DNA from: Prevotella sp. | GTDB taxonomy: Bacteria; Bacteroidota; Bacteroidia; Bacteroidales; Bacteroidaceae | DNA: 64,000 nt | Assembly (NCBI GenBank): GCA_022511075.1 | Contig: JAFLSE010000001.1 | Location: 62,001 to 126,000, forward strand | Direction: 5' to 3' | Shown: piece after piece, positions 1 to 9,065 of the stretch | How positions within the stretch are numbered: position 1 is the stretch's first letter | Layout: the number at the start of each line of letters is the position of its first letter | The notes under the pieces: model-generated | Databases searched by the model: none | What the model was told of the DNA's origin: nothing | The model's input: only the letters and a program-made list of their open reading frames with translations | Position numbers and translations under genes: made by a program

Positions 1-410
1 TCGCCTAACTTTCTATATTCTTCGTCATCAAGTACTCCGATGGACATTACGTTGCACATCCTACCCTTGTCATCGTAGTCTATGCGATATCCGAATAGTC
101 CGCCCATCTCTTGTGCACCAGAGGCAAAAATACGCAGGTTGCCATTAGGCGACAATAGTCTGTAATGCCCACTCGATGCAAATGTATGATGTTCTATCAC
201 CAAACAACGGCTACCGTCATCATCTACATCTTCTATCACCTCGAAACTTTCAGGGTCAAGCTCTATGTCACCTTCATAAATACATTCAGCATTTTTCGGG
301 TCGGCTTCCCAAATGTTGATTTCTGCTTTTTCCTTGTTTCCGCCACAGCCCCACAATAAAGTGAAGACAAACAAAGCTGAAACAAGTCTTATCGTTTTAC
401 ATTCCATCAT
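1..410 (-). CDS. Putative lipoprotein, 3' end outside window
   Basis: The reverse strand reads from ATG ATG at 410 as an open frame of about 136 codons that runs off the left edge. The N-terminus is a short basic stretch, a hydrophobic segment and an LLWGC lipobox with Cys at residue 22, so it is probably a lipidated envelope protein. The mature part is acidic, with a run of Asp residues around DVDDDG, and has a pattern of short beta strands; I do not recognise a family. It starts 20 bases after the end of the next upstream gene (431-1147), so the two are probably co-transcribed. The second Met (407) is an equally possible start. Confidence 0.6.
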   Translation of the reverse strand, partial: MMECKTIRLVSALFVFTLLWGCGGNKEKAEINIWEADPKNAECIYEGDIELDPESFEVIEDVDDDGSRCLVIEHHTFASSGHYRLLSPNGNLRIFASGAQEMGGLFGYRIDYDDKGRMCNVMSIGVLDDEEYRKLG

Positions 411-430
411 TTTTTCTGTAAACATTCTTA

Positions 431-1147
431 TTATTCCCGACATGTGGCAACAAGCATAAATCCCCCGTCGCCTACATAATAGACCATAGGCAGCATATCA
501 AGAGGTATTCGCTCACTTATCCTGAATTTCTTTAATTGCAAAATCTCAGTTTCTCTAATCGGCTCTTTTCTTATGATATAGTTTTGGTAGAAACACCTTT
601 CTGTTGCATAGTCCGATAAATCAAAACAAGGATAACGTTCCCACAATTGTCCGACATGCAGTTCTCCTCTTTTCTCAGGTTTTTCAATACTGGCAGATGT
701 TTGGTTTATCCCTATGGAAATTTCCATATATGCCAAAATATCGTCCAAGCCATGCAAGGTCTCACCAAATATCTGAAAATTTTCTATAACTGAATACACC
801 TGAATATCAAGATTTCCAATACAGTCGTCTGAATATTTGTTCTGGAAACGTTCAAACAGTTCTTCCAGTTTCTCGCTTGCAGGAGCAAACTCTTTGATTT
901 GATTAATCACTTTCTTGACTCCAAAATTACGCATGGCATCTCGCAGCACAACGTTATGCAGCATCATGTCATCAAACCTTGCATAATTAAGTTTGTCATT
1001 ACGAATATATTCCAGAGCCTCCGCAAGTGTAAACTCATACTGTGTATGGCTATATACCTCTCTCAGTACTCCCGTGTTGCCATCTTCCTTTAGCTTAGAT
1101 GTAAGGGGAGTCTGTAATTTCACTTTCCAATTTTGCATCATTTCCAT
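431..1147 (-). CDS. Hypothetical protein, unrecognised family
   Basis: A 238-residue acidic, soluble-looking protein without signal peptide, membrane segment or an obvious catalytic motif. The beginning offers several Met codons (MEMMQNW), so the start is uncertain by up to four codons. It sits between the zinc-ribbon metallopeptidase-like gene and a lipoprotein gene on the same strand. The gap to the upstream gene (1148-1324) is 177 bases and shows no clear promoter box, so it may be the tail of the long minus-strand run or a separate unit. I cannot assign a function. Confidence 0.6.
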   Translation of the reverse strand: MEMMQNWKVKLQTPLTSKLKEDGNTGVLREVYSHTQYEFTLAEALEYIRNDKLNYARFDDMMLHNVVLRDAMRNFGVKKVINQIKEFAPASEKLEELFERFQNKYSDDCIGNLDIQVYSVIENFQIFGETLHGLDDILAYMEISIGINQTSASIEKPEKRGELHVGQLWERYPCFDLSDYATERCFYQNYIIRKEPIRETEILQLKKFRISERIPLDMLPMVYYVGDGGFMLVATCRE

Positions 1148-1324
1148 AAATAAAATCTATTAAAAGTTTGTATATAAATCTTTTTTATTATAGAGTGCGG
1201 CTACTAAAAAAACTATCACATCAACTATCAAAACTGGCATTAACGCTTTTTATGGTTTTCTTTGGTATAATCAGTCGCATCTACAACATTTTTGAATTAA
1301 GTAGAAATTGTATTCTTCAAATTC

Positions 1325-2701
1325 TCAAAAATATTTCTTAACGATCCATCGTAAATACCAAGGAGTACGTTTAAAAACTATATTTTTATATTTATCATGT
1401 TCATATTTCCTAATATTCTCAATTTCTGTTTCTGCTTTCTGACGAATATTTTCAAGTTTTAGTTCTGTCTGTTTCTTAATTTGTTCTTTATCCTTCCTGT
1501 ATTGTTCTGCTTTTTTATTTACTTTTTCCTCAACTTTTTCTTCAAAGCGCCTATTTTCTCTGAGTTTAGCCTCGTTCAACTCTTTTTGCCTCCTTGAACA
1601 ATTCCACATTTCTCCATAATAATAATAATGACATCCGCATTTTGAACATCGTAAAATAGTATTACGGTTAATAACCTTATTATTATTCTTGAGTGTCACG
1701 CCACAATGAGGGCATTCAAAATCATATTTAAATTCCAATGTTTTTTTAGACTGATATTGTATGAATAAATCATAAATAGCATTATTAACTATTTTATTTA
1801 ATTCAAAAATGAACTGGTTTTTCTTATGGATTGGATAGGATTCTTTTGCTATTAATTCATATAGGATAGAAAAGACGGTCAATTTATTATTATAGTAACC
1901 TTCCTTTTCATTAAGTGTCTTAAAAAACACATTGTCATATTTTGCAAATTCATGTATCATGTCTAATTTGCACTGCTTAATTATTTGCTCTAATAATATC
2001 AGATTACGGTGAAATTCTGAAATTTGTCTTTCATTCTCACAAAAACAATCTTTCATAAGTTTGTATTCACTCTCGGCATTTTCCCATAATGCAAGTGCCT
2101 CATCTATTAAAACATCAACATCTTGTAAACCTGTTGAGCTCACTTTTTCTTTACCATATACAACACAAATAATTTGATGCGCAACCTTATAATTATTAAT
2201 GTTAAGATAGCCAATGATTTGATTTTTAGATTCTGAAACATAGCCTTCAAGAATTAGATTACCAAATCCAACATATATCGTAGATAAGTCGACCAATGTT
2301 TCGTTGGTATTTATATCATAATCATATAACCCATTTACTGCTAACAATTTATGACATATCTCATGAGCAAGAATAGCTATGCAACATTTCCATTTCGTCA
2401 CATAGTTATTTGACACATTAATGTGCACGGTTCTTTCAAATGTATTATTTGCGGACGAGATGTTTCCAGCAACACCGTCCTCTGTGATGCTAAACTTAAC
2501 ATAGGGAGTATATCCTTTTAGTCCAACAAACTCAAGCATAGACTTAGTTTCTTTCACAAGAATTTCATCTGTAACAACACTTACTGTATGTATAAATGAA
2601 GGTCTATATAATTCTAAACCTTCCCTTTGTATTGCTTTTTCGATTCTTTTCATATGCATCAAGATCCCTCTTGGTGTCAAATCTATAAGTGAATTTGCCA
2701 T
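1325..2701 (-). CDS. HExxH metallopeptidase-like protein with zinc ribbon and C-terminal coiled coil
   Basis: 458 residues. An HEICH motif at residues 113-117, in the hydrophobic context AILAHEICHKLL, is a classic zinc-metallopeptidase helix; Glu134 in NETLVDL could be the third ligand. A Cys4 zinc ribbon follows at residues 330-355 (CPHC and CSKC pairs). The last 80 or so residues are very rich in Lys and Glu with heptad-like spacing and are probably a coiled coil ending in a basic tail. There is no signal peptide, so it is likely cytoplasmic. It lies 75 bases downstream of a dynamin-like GTPase gene on the same strand. What is seen is the metal-site pattern; peptidase activity is inferred and the substrate is unknown. 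Confidence 0.7.
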   Translation of the reverse strand: MANSLIDLTPRGILMHMKRIEKAIQREGLELYRPSFIHTVSVVTDEILVKETKSMLEFVGLKGYTPYVKFSITEDGVAGNISSANNTFERTVHINVSNNYVTKWKCCIAILAHEICHKLLAVNGLYDYDINTNETLVDLSTIYVGFGNLILEGYVSESKNQIIGYLNINNYKVAHQIICVVYGKEKVSSTGLQDVDVLIDEALALWENAESEYKLMKDCFCENERQISEFHRNLILLEQIIKQCKLDMIHEFAKYDNVFFKTLNEKEGYYNNKLTVFSILYELIAKESYPIHKKNQFIFELNKIVNNAIYDLFIQYQSKKTLEFKYDFECPHCGVTLKNNNKVINRNTILRCSKCGCHYYYYGEMWNCSRRQKELNEAKLRENRRFEEKVEEKVNKKAEQYRKDKEQIKKQTELKLENIRQKAETEIENIRKYEHDKYKNIVFKRTPWYLRWIVKKYF

Positions 2702-2776
2702 TTATCAATTAATAATATTAAATTATGACACAATATTTTCTCATTTTACAATTTCTTTGTAGATTTGTGATTGAAA

Positions 2777-4669
2777 CTAAAAATCAGCTTTCAATGAATC
2801 TATTGTATTATTGAAATAAATTTCCTCTTCTTCCATTTGTTTTATTAATAATAAATTCTCTTCCTCTATGAACTTTAGTTGTTGAGTGAGAATCGCGGAT
2901 TTTGTCTCATTGGCATTTATAGCTTTGGTTGTACAAGTATTCAAATATTCTCGAATACATTCAAAGACTCTATTAATATTTTCTTTTAAAGGTGATTCAA
3001 CACGTTTCAGAGCTTCTTCTTTAGCAGCATCAAACATTTTGATACGTCTGTTATCATTCCATACAAACATTGACTCGACAGCCTCCAAAGCCACTGTTCT
3101 ATACATTGCCGCCACAACATTGCTTCGCTCAACGATATGGTAGACGTAATAATAGTCAAATGTTTTATTTTCATCAAAAAAATCTATTAGTGAATTATCT
3201 ACAGCAAATTTATTTATGGTGTTTGTAATTTGTTGTTCCAATTGATTAATAATAGGTTGCAGTTTATCTTCCAAAATCTGAACAGTTAAGTCTATAAACG
3301 GAGAAAGAGAAGTCTTAATATATTGGGTATCTGAGGAGGAACTGAAAATATTTAACTTTTTCACCATTATATCTTTCTTCAATGTCAAATAATCTACGAA
3401 ACCAAATGAAACTTTATTTACTAAAGAATTATTTAATATTTCCACCCACCCATCATTGACATTCAGTACAAATTCATCAAACACATTATTAGAAAAACTA
3501 CGTAGCGTATTGTATAACGTATCAAATAATGTCTCCACATAAGCAATATCCTCTGCGATTTTTCTTATTTCATCTTCTAATACTGAGATTTTGGAGTTAT
3601 TAGATGCTATTTGATTGTCAAGTTCATTTTTTCTCAAGACCATAAGTTCTGTTAATTGTGTCTGAGCTATCTGTAGTTGCTTGTTAATAGCACCTTTTCT
3701 CGACACATCTGCATTTGCTTCCACATATTTGCAAACATCATTCATCATCTGCGTAAATCCACTGCGCTCTTGATAGTCCACCCCTTCACGCCAATCTTCA
3801 TGGTCTGTAAAACCATTGGCAAACTCTTGGTATAGTGAAGAAAGCTGATATATTCCAGATAACGGGAATTTCTTTATATGTCCGGCTTTATTAAGGATAC
3901 TATCCATTTTTAGTTTGACTAAATCAGATAATTCCTTTCTTTCATTCTTCTTCACAAGATCAATTCGATTTATGCATAAGAAGAAATCGTCCTTTTCCGG
4001 ACTAAGATAGGTGGATATAAAATTGACATCTTTATCAGAAAGTCCACGCTCGCCACATATATAAATTGTAGCAATAGAATCTCTTATTGAAGCTATGGTT
4101 TTATTATTATCACTTTCATGTGCAAACAATCCCAAAGTGTCAACAATGCAAAGATTATTAACTTTTAGAAATTCAGACTTTACAAACATTACAGCATCGA
4201 CAACATTCTTAAATCGCTGAATTTCGCCTATATCTGCTCTCTCTTGAAAGTCATTGAGGTTAAAAGCTGAAAATTCCCAAAAATCCTCATACCTCATTTC
4301 CTGTTCATTTCCGTCATTGTATTTAATAACAACTTTTGGCTTACTTCCATATTTGATTTTCGTTATAACAGCAGTACTTGGATTTGTAGAAACGGGCAAT
4401 ATCCTATCTCCAAGAATAGCGTTAACAAATGAACTCTTGCCTACAGTAAAATCTCCGATAACACCTATTGTAAATTCTTTATTATTTGCAGCAGCATAAG
4501 CTTGATGAACATGTTCTGCAATTTCAGTTATACACTTCTTGTAATTGTCAGGAAGTGCTTGTGGATAGTTACGAACAGATACTAATATTTCTGTATCATC
4601 GAATCTTACATACGAAGTTCTACCAAACAATTTGCTGAAAGCATTTTTTAATTTGTCAAAAAATCCCAT
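2777..4669 (-). CDS. Dynamin-like GTPase (second of the pair)
   Basis: 630 residues with all GTPase motifs: G1 GDFTVGKSS at 72-80, G2 Thr99 in NPSTAV, G3 DTLG at 177-180 and G4 NRID at 234-237. The LPVSTNPSTA segment after G1 is typical of bacterial dynamin-like proteins. After the GTPase domain the protein is long and helical, with heptad-rich stretches around 330-400 and 560-630, as expected for a dynamin stalk. Family members hydrolyse GTP to tubulate or fuse membranes. The first residues (MGFFDKLKNAFSKLFG) form a possible amphipathic membrane-binding helix. The gene follows the two-TM protein by 76 bases; that gap holds a hairpin (4701-4738). Confidence 0.85.
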   Translation of the reverse strand: MGFFDKLKNAFSKLFGRTSYVRFDDTEILVSVRNYPQALPDNYKKCITEIAEHVHQAYAAANNKEFTIGVIGDFTVGKSSFVNAILGDRILPVSTNPSTAVITKIKYGSKPKVVIKYNDGNEQEMRYEDFWEFSAFNLNDFQERADIGEIQRFKNVVDAVMFVKSEFLKVNNLCIVDTLGLFAHESDNNKTIASIRDSIATIYICGERGLSDKDVNFISTYLSPEKDDFFLCINRIDLVKKNERKELSDLVKLKMDSILNKAGHIKKFPLSGIYQLSSLYQEFANGFTDHEDWREGVDYQERSGFTQMMNDVCKYVEANADVSRKGAINKQLQIAQTQLTELMVLRKNELDNQIASNNSKISVLEDEIRKIAEDIAYVETLFDTLYNTLRSFSNNVFDEFVLNVNDGWVEILNNSLVNKVSFGFVDYLTLKKDIMVKKLNIFSSSSDTQYIKTSLSPFIDLTVQILEDKLQPIINQLEQQITNTINKFAVDNSLIDFFDENKTFDYYYVYHIVERSNVVAAMYRTVALEAVESMFVWNDNRRIKMFDAAKEEALKRVESPLKENINRVFECIREYLNTCTTKAINANETKSAILTQQLKFIEEENLLLIKQMEEEEIYFNNTIDSLKADF

Positions 4670-4700
4670 ATCTATACTATGATGTTTAGGAGTATAAGTT

Positions 4701-4738
4701 GGAGGACAGTAACAAATAAACTTCCGCTACTGTCCCCC
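4701..4738. terminator. Intercistronic hairpin between dynamin-run genes
   Basis: The arms at 4701-4711 (GGAGGACAGTA) and 4728-4738 are complementary with one wobble pair and enclose a 16-base loop. No long T-run follows in the minus direction, so it is more likely a partial terminator or an RNA processing/stability element than a full stop. It lies between the two-TM gene and the second GTPase gene and could set their relative expression. Confidence 0.4.
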
Positions 4739-4745
4739 CAAAGTG

Positions 4746-5258
4746 TCACGAAAGAATACGAATGATTTCTTTCAAATGATTATCAAGCTGATTCCTATAT
4801 AAATCAACCAATTTTTCTTCGTAGTTGGCTTGCTTCTCTTTTATATACGATTGGCAAGCATACCACACCAAAATAGCAGTTCCAATGGTAAATACTGATT
4901 TACTGACAAATCCCATTTCTGACACCCAACAGAGAAGGTAATAGCATATAGGTAGTGATAAGGCCGTTGCCACATAGCCATACCATCGGGCAGGTTTTGG
5001 GACTGATTGTTCACTGATTTTTATACTTGCGATATGTGCTTTAAATTTTTGCGCCAACTCTGGACGTTCTTTCGCCAATTGTTGAAACCATATATGTGGA
5101 GCTAAATTTCCATCAAACCATTCACCACAAGAACTATGAAAGTCTCTGTTCACTATAGAAATGTCAAACGTGACATTGTTTAATTGACGGCGTACTGATG
5201 ATAAGGTCTCATTTGTTATAGTGTTCCAACGTTTATGAAATGTTTCTATATTTCCCAT
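4746..5258 (-). CDS. Small two-TM protein between dynamin GTPases
   Basis: 170 residues from the Met at 5258. This start lies five bases after the stop of the upstream GTPase; a longer reading from 5303 would overlap that gene by 41 bases. The N-terminal half is soluble and helical. Two hydrophobic segments (about residues 93-113 and 119-138) form a membrane hairpin, followed by a charged helix of about 30 residues. I do not recognise a family. The position between two dynamin-like GTPases suggests a membrane anchor or partner for one of them; this is inferred from context only. Confidence 0.7.
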   Translation of the reverse strand: MGNIETFHKRWNTITNETLSSVRRQLNNVTFDISIVNRDFHSSCGEWFDGNLAPHIWFQQLAKERPELAQKFKAHIASIKISEQSVPKPARWYGYVATALSLPICYYLLCWVSEMGFVSKSVFTIGTAILVWYACQSYIKEKQANYEEKLVDLYRNQLDNHLKEIIRILS

Positions 5259-5262
5259 TAGT

Positions 5263-7407
5263 TTAGAGATTTTCAAATTGGTGTAAGGTGATTTCTTTCC
5301 CATAAACTACGACATAAGCCTTATTGGCTTCGCCGTAGATAGCCGAGAGTATTGTGTCAAAGCGCTCCTTTTCAGCATTGAGATTAAAGTTGTGATTGGA
5401 CAAAGTTGCATTGATAGTTTCCATTTTATTCTGCTCATCGCGCAACTTCAATCTCATATCTTCACATATCTCCACTTTTTTCTCGTTTATCCCTACAGCA
5501 ATCTTTTCATTCAGGCTGTTGCGAATTTCTGAAGTTTGCTGACGAATAGTTTTTACTATATCATTCTTAGATTTAGAAAGGATCTTCTTGACATTATCAT
5601 TCTTGTCGCTTCGTCCCTGCAGATACTCAATAGCTAAAGCCAAAAGGAATCCCAAACCGCCATCGACCAATGAAAGGAGAACAAATTGCCAAACAGTGTT
5701 GAAAATTGTCTTTTTCAAGAACTCTACCCATGACGTTTTGCCACCAGTTGCACCGTTTATCATCTTACTAATATCTCCTAAGTAGGCCGAAATTATTATT
5801 TGCAACCAGTTCTTATCGGATTCTGCAATAGGGGTTCCCCCTCCTTGTGTAATTTTCCCTGACAAACCTTCAAAAAGTGTTTCAATGCCATCCAACGAAG
5901 TATTAAGTTGTTTTTGACAACTCTCGACTTCTTTGTATATGACTTCCATATTCTCATTGAGATATTCCTCAACCTTCTCAACGAAATAATCGGATACAGC
6001 CGTTATGAACTTGCCAGTGAACTTCTCTATGTCTGCTTTTTTAGACTCTTTGCTTGCCAGAGGGTTCATTTGCTTGATTCCTGTCCACATATAGGAAAGG
6101 GTGCCAACATCTATTTTTCCCGCCAAAACAACCATATCCTGTTCCCAAGAGTTGCCAATCGTATTAGCACATCCATTCAACACATCGGCAATCTTATTTT
6201 GAATTCTCAGCGAACAGTTATCAACTGTTTTCTCTGTCAACGTGATGTGTTGGCGAATATCATCTATGATTTTTGCATATTCAGCTTTTTGATTCTCGTC
6301 CATCTGAATTTGACTTTCATAGGCTCTTATATAGTCGTCTATTTGTGCTTTAGCATTTCGATAAGTGGAGGCCATCCGTGAAAAACAGTTATCATATTGT
6401 ACTACACATTTTTTGTCAGTTGTAAGGAATTCTTCTAACTCTGCCTCAAACGGAGCAAAATTACTAAGTTCGTATTTCCTTTTACATTCATCAGCTGAAA
6501 GTGGGCGTTCTTCCTCCGTTTCATAATCGTATGTCATTCCCCGCCGAGCATCAAGTGCTCGCAATGCACTAATTCCAAACACGCGGCGGTTATAAAGTTC
6601 CTCGTCAAATACACCTTTCTCATTGGTAAAAATAGGTTTCAGATCCAATTTGAGTTTTCCTTTTGCTTCTTCCCTTTCTTCTATTCTTACAAGATCAAAC
6701 TTATTGAGTAAAAAGAAAACATTATTGGGGCAATTGTGAAATGTAGATGTAATGTATTGTTTGTCAGGGTTTGCAAATCCCTTCTGTGTAACAACATAAA
6801 TTATTGCCTGTGCCTCTTGTGCAATCTTCAGAGCCAATTCTGTAGCTACTTTTTTGTCTTCTAATCCTGGAGAATCAATGATGCTTACACCTCCCTCCAT
6901 TAATGGTTTTGAACAGTACATAACTGCATACTTTACTATAGCAAAACGATCAATTATCCCTGTTTCTTCGAATTGCCTTTGATCTGCAAGTGTATATCTA
7001 TATTCCTCCTGGAAATCCGCTACGTTCATATAGCGGCATTCACCAGTTCTTACACTCCCGTCTTCCAAGATTTCATCAGCCATATACACATCTACATGAT
7101 CCTCATCGGTACCATATTGTATGTAGGTAAGAATTGCTGTACTTGGTAGGGCTGATTCTGGTAAGATCTTTGATCCTACAAGCGCATTTATTACGGTACT
7201 CTTTCCACTAGCGAAAGTACCGATAATGGCAACTTTAAAAAGTCCATCACGAACAGCTTTAGCCTCTTCATTGCATTTGTTTTGTTCGAGTCCCATTCCA
7301 AGGCCCTCTACTCCATCAGCTGTTCCAGTAGTGTTGGTGCCAGCCAATGAGCCAATGTTTATAAGGCTCGTCATCAATTGTTGTTGTTTCTCTTTACTGT
7401 AAGCCAT
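5263..7407 (-). CDS. Dynamin-like GTPase with C-terminal membrane segment (first of the pair)
   Basis: 714 residues. G1 is GTFASGKS at 63-70, G2 Thr90 in LPSTA, G3 DSPG at 178-181 and G4 NKFD at 235-238, so the GTPase site is complete. A long helical middle region follows. A strongly hydrophobic segment near residues 565-600 (FVLLSLVDGGLGFLLALAI) looks like a membrane insertion element, then a further coiled coil. This matches the layout of bacterial dynamin-like proteins, in which a GTPase head and helical stalk carry a membrane paddle. The stop is five bases before the two-TM gene, and the start is five bases after the stop of the gene at 7413-9059, so translation is probably coupled. Confidence 0.87.
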   Translation of the reverse strand: MAYSKEKQQQLMTSLINIGSLAGTNTTGTADGVEGLGMGLEQNKCNEEAKAVRDGLFKVAIIGTFASGKSTVINALVGSKILPESALPSTAILTYIQYGTDEDHVDVYMADEILEDGSVRTGECRYMNVADFQEEYRYTLADQRQFEETGIIDRFAIVKYAVMYCSKPLMEGGVSIIDSPGLEDKKVATELALKIAQEAQAIIYVVTQKGFANPDKQYITSTFHNCPNNVFFLLNKFDLVRIEEREEAKGKLKLDLKPIFTNEKGVFDEELYNRRVFGISALRALDARRGMTYDYETEEERPLSADECKRKYELSNFAPFEAELEEFLTTDKKCVVQYDNCFSRMASTYRNAKAQIDDYIRAYESQIQMDENQKAEYAKIIDDIRQHITLTEKTVDNCSLRIQNKIADVLNGCANTIGNSWEQDMVVLAGKIDVGTLSYMWTGIKQMNPLASKESKKADIEKFTGKFITAVSDYFVEKVEEYLNENMEVIYKEVESCQKQLNTSLDGIETLFEGLSGKITQGGGTPIAESDKNWLQIIISAYLGDISKMINGATGGKTSWVEFLKKTIFNTVWQFVLLSLVDGGLGFLLALAIEYLQGRSDKNDNVKKILSKSKNDIVKTIRQQTSEIRNSLNEKIAVGINEKKVEICEDMRLKLRDEQNKMETINATLSNHNFNLNAEKERFDTILSAIYGEANKAYVVVYGKEITLHQFENL

Positions 7408-7412
7408 AATTA

Positions 7413-9059
7413 TTAAATTAATTCATTTATAATGTTAATTGTTTCTGTTGCATGCTCTAAACGCTCTTTCTCTTCTTTTAAAACAGCATCTATTGATTTC
7501 ATGATTTCATCATAATAACTCATAATTTCCTTTCGGAAATTTTCAGCAATTATACAAAAATTGCAATCTGCCTGATGAAGCAATTCTGCTTTATTACGTT
7601 CAATAACATCAGTTGTTTTCTCTATCAATACTTTTTTATGTTCATTATCAATAGACTCCTTTCCTACAATCTTGACCACTTCTGATGCAAATACGGCAGC
7701 CAACCCCAATGGAGTAAAAACAGTAGCCAAAAGTCCGCCTATGGTCAAAGCATCAGTAAGGCTGTTTCCCGAATTGGTCTTGCGAGCGAAAAACGTATGT
7801 ACATTAAATGCAGAATCAAGTTGTTTTTTTACATCATTCTTTATTTCTATGGTGCGAATATTGCGAGTAATATGTCGTAAATCAAGATTCATCATGTCAA
7901 TAAGTGCAGATGATTCGCGTTCAAACTCATTATACAATTTTATATTTTGGTCATCAGAAAATTGTTCCCATATTGTTGACAAATATCTTGGCAATGCGCG
8001 TGCATCCTGCTTGATGTTCTTAGATGTCAAAATATCTTCCTTTATTGATTTTTTTAACAATTCTGCAAATTGTTCTACTGCGGTACGATATTTAGCAATG
8101 AGCGGACTTTCCAAAAACAGACTAATATTACTTTCTAAGTGTTCCCGGCTTTCCACAAGCACTTTCTGATTCACCTGCGCTGAATTAACATCAATAATTC
8201 CAGCATTAGTGGCGCTCTCTAATTGTGACTTCAAATCAACAAGAGAGGCCCCAAATACAGAAGACTTATAAATAGCCAAGTCTTCGAAATGTGCTTCTCT
8301 CAAATAAATCAGATTCTGCTGCGTCTCGCTCAAAATAGTGTCTAGTGTTACATCATGCCCAGCATAACGACTACGACGCTCATCTGAAATTTCCTCGGTA
8401 AATATTGGAAAGACGCAATAATTTTCATTAGTTAGCATGTGTACACGTGCAACAGCATCAGTCCATTCGGAAGATTTAATATATTGTGCATTACCTATAC
8501 CGAACAATAAACGTAAAGATGAGTGGTAAGGAATAACTAATGAACGGATAAACTCTTGTTCACCTGTATATAGAATATGGTTGGCATTAAGAACCATAAT
8601 GGTCTTATCGCTTTCAAGCATCATATAACGCCAAGTGTCATTGTCAATATAATTGTATTCTGGCACATAAATAATCGTTAAATTCAAGTTTTTCAAACTA
8701 TCATTAAGGACTTTTATTGTGCATTTTATGTCTTTTCGACTTGAGGCAAGGACTTTCGACAATAAAACATCATCAACAGACAATTCTCCATATTCTGTCG
8801 TAATTGTACTGTTTTTGGGACCATAAAAAGCTTTGACTTTTACTACGCAATCCGAATTTATATGTGCTACTAAGTCTAATTCATGACGAAGCACATATTC
8901 CGCAACGGCTTTGTCCGTTATAGTAAGGCATACCTTAACCTCTTTGTTCTGATCTATTTGTAACCCTTCAATCAGGTCATCAACGGCAATATATTTTGTT
9001 AGGCCTAAACCTGTAGCCAAAGTCAAAGACTCTTCTCGCGTTAAATTCTTTTTCAACAT
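7413..9059 (-). CDS. Dynamin-associated protein, possible GTPase-like fold without P-loop
   Basis: 548 residues. No Walker A motif is present, yet the order of elements echoes the neighbouring GTPases: a strand IIYVPEYNYID near 129-139 where G3 would lie, IMVLNAN at 154-160 where the next core strand would lie, then LRLLFGIGN at 182-190 where G4 would lie. The middle is helical. A hydrophobic, Gly-rich stretch near 436-466 (GGLLATVFTPLGLAAVF) resembles a membrane paddle. Gaps to both neighbours are 5-6 bases. I infer a catalytically dead partner of the dynamin-like GTPases; fold similarity was judged by eye and would need structure prediction. Otherwise it is a hypothetical membrane-associated protein. 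Confidence 0.6.
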   Translation of the reverse strand: MLKKNLTREESLTLATGLGLTKYIAVDDLIEGLQIDQNKEVKVCLTITDKAVAEYVLRHELDLVAHINSDCVVKVKAFYGPKNSTITTEYGELSVDDVLLSKVLASSRKDIKCTIKVLNDSLKNLNLTIIYVPEYNYIDNDTWRYMMLESDKTIMVLNANHILYTGEQEFIRSLVIPYHSSLRLLFGIGNAQYIKSSEWTDAVARVHMLTNENYCVFPIFTEEISDERRSRYAGHDVTLDTILSETQQNLIYLREAHFEDLAIYKSSVFGASLVDLKSQLESATNAGIIDVNSAQVNQKVLVESREHLESNISLFLESPLIAKYRTAVEQFAELLKKSIKEDILTSKNIKQDARALPRYLSTIWEQFSDDQNIKLYNEFERESSALIDMMNLDLRHITRNIRTIEIKNDVKKQLDSAFNVHTFFARKTNSGNSLTDALTIGGLLATVFTPLGLAAVFASEVVKIVGKESIDNEHKKVLIEKTTDVIERNKAELLHQADCNFCIIAENFRKEIMSYYDEIMKSIDAVLKEEKERLEHATETINIINELI

Positions 9060-9065
9060 GAGCAG

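Noticed and set aside
5908..6381. 157-codon plus-strand frame
   Set aside because: Antisense to the dynamin-like GTPase gene with a complete motif set; a shadow frame.
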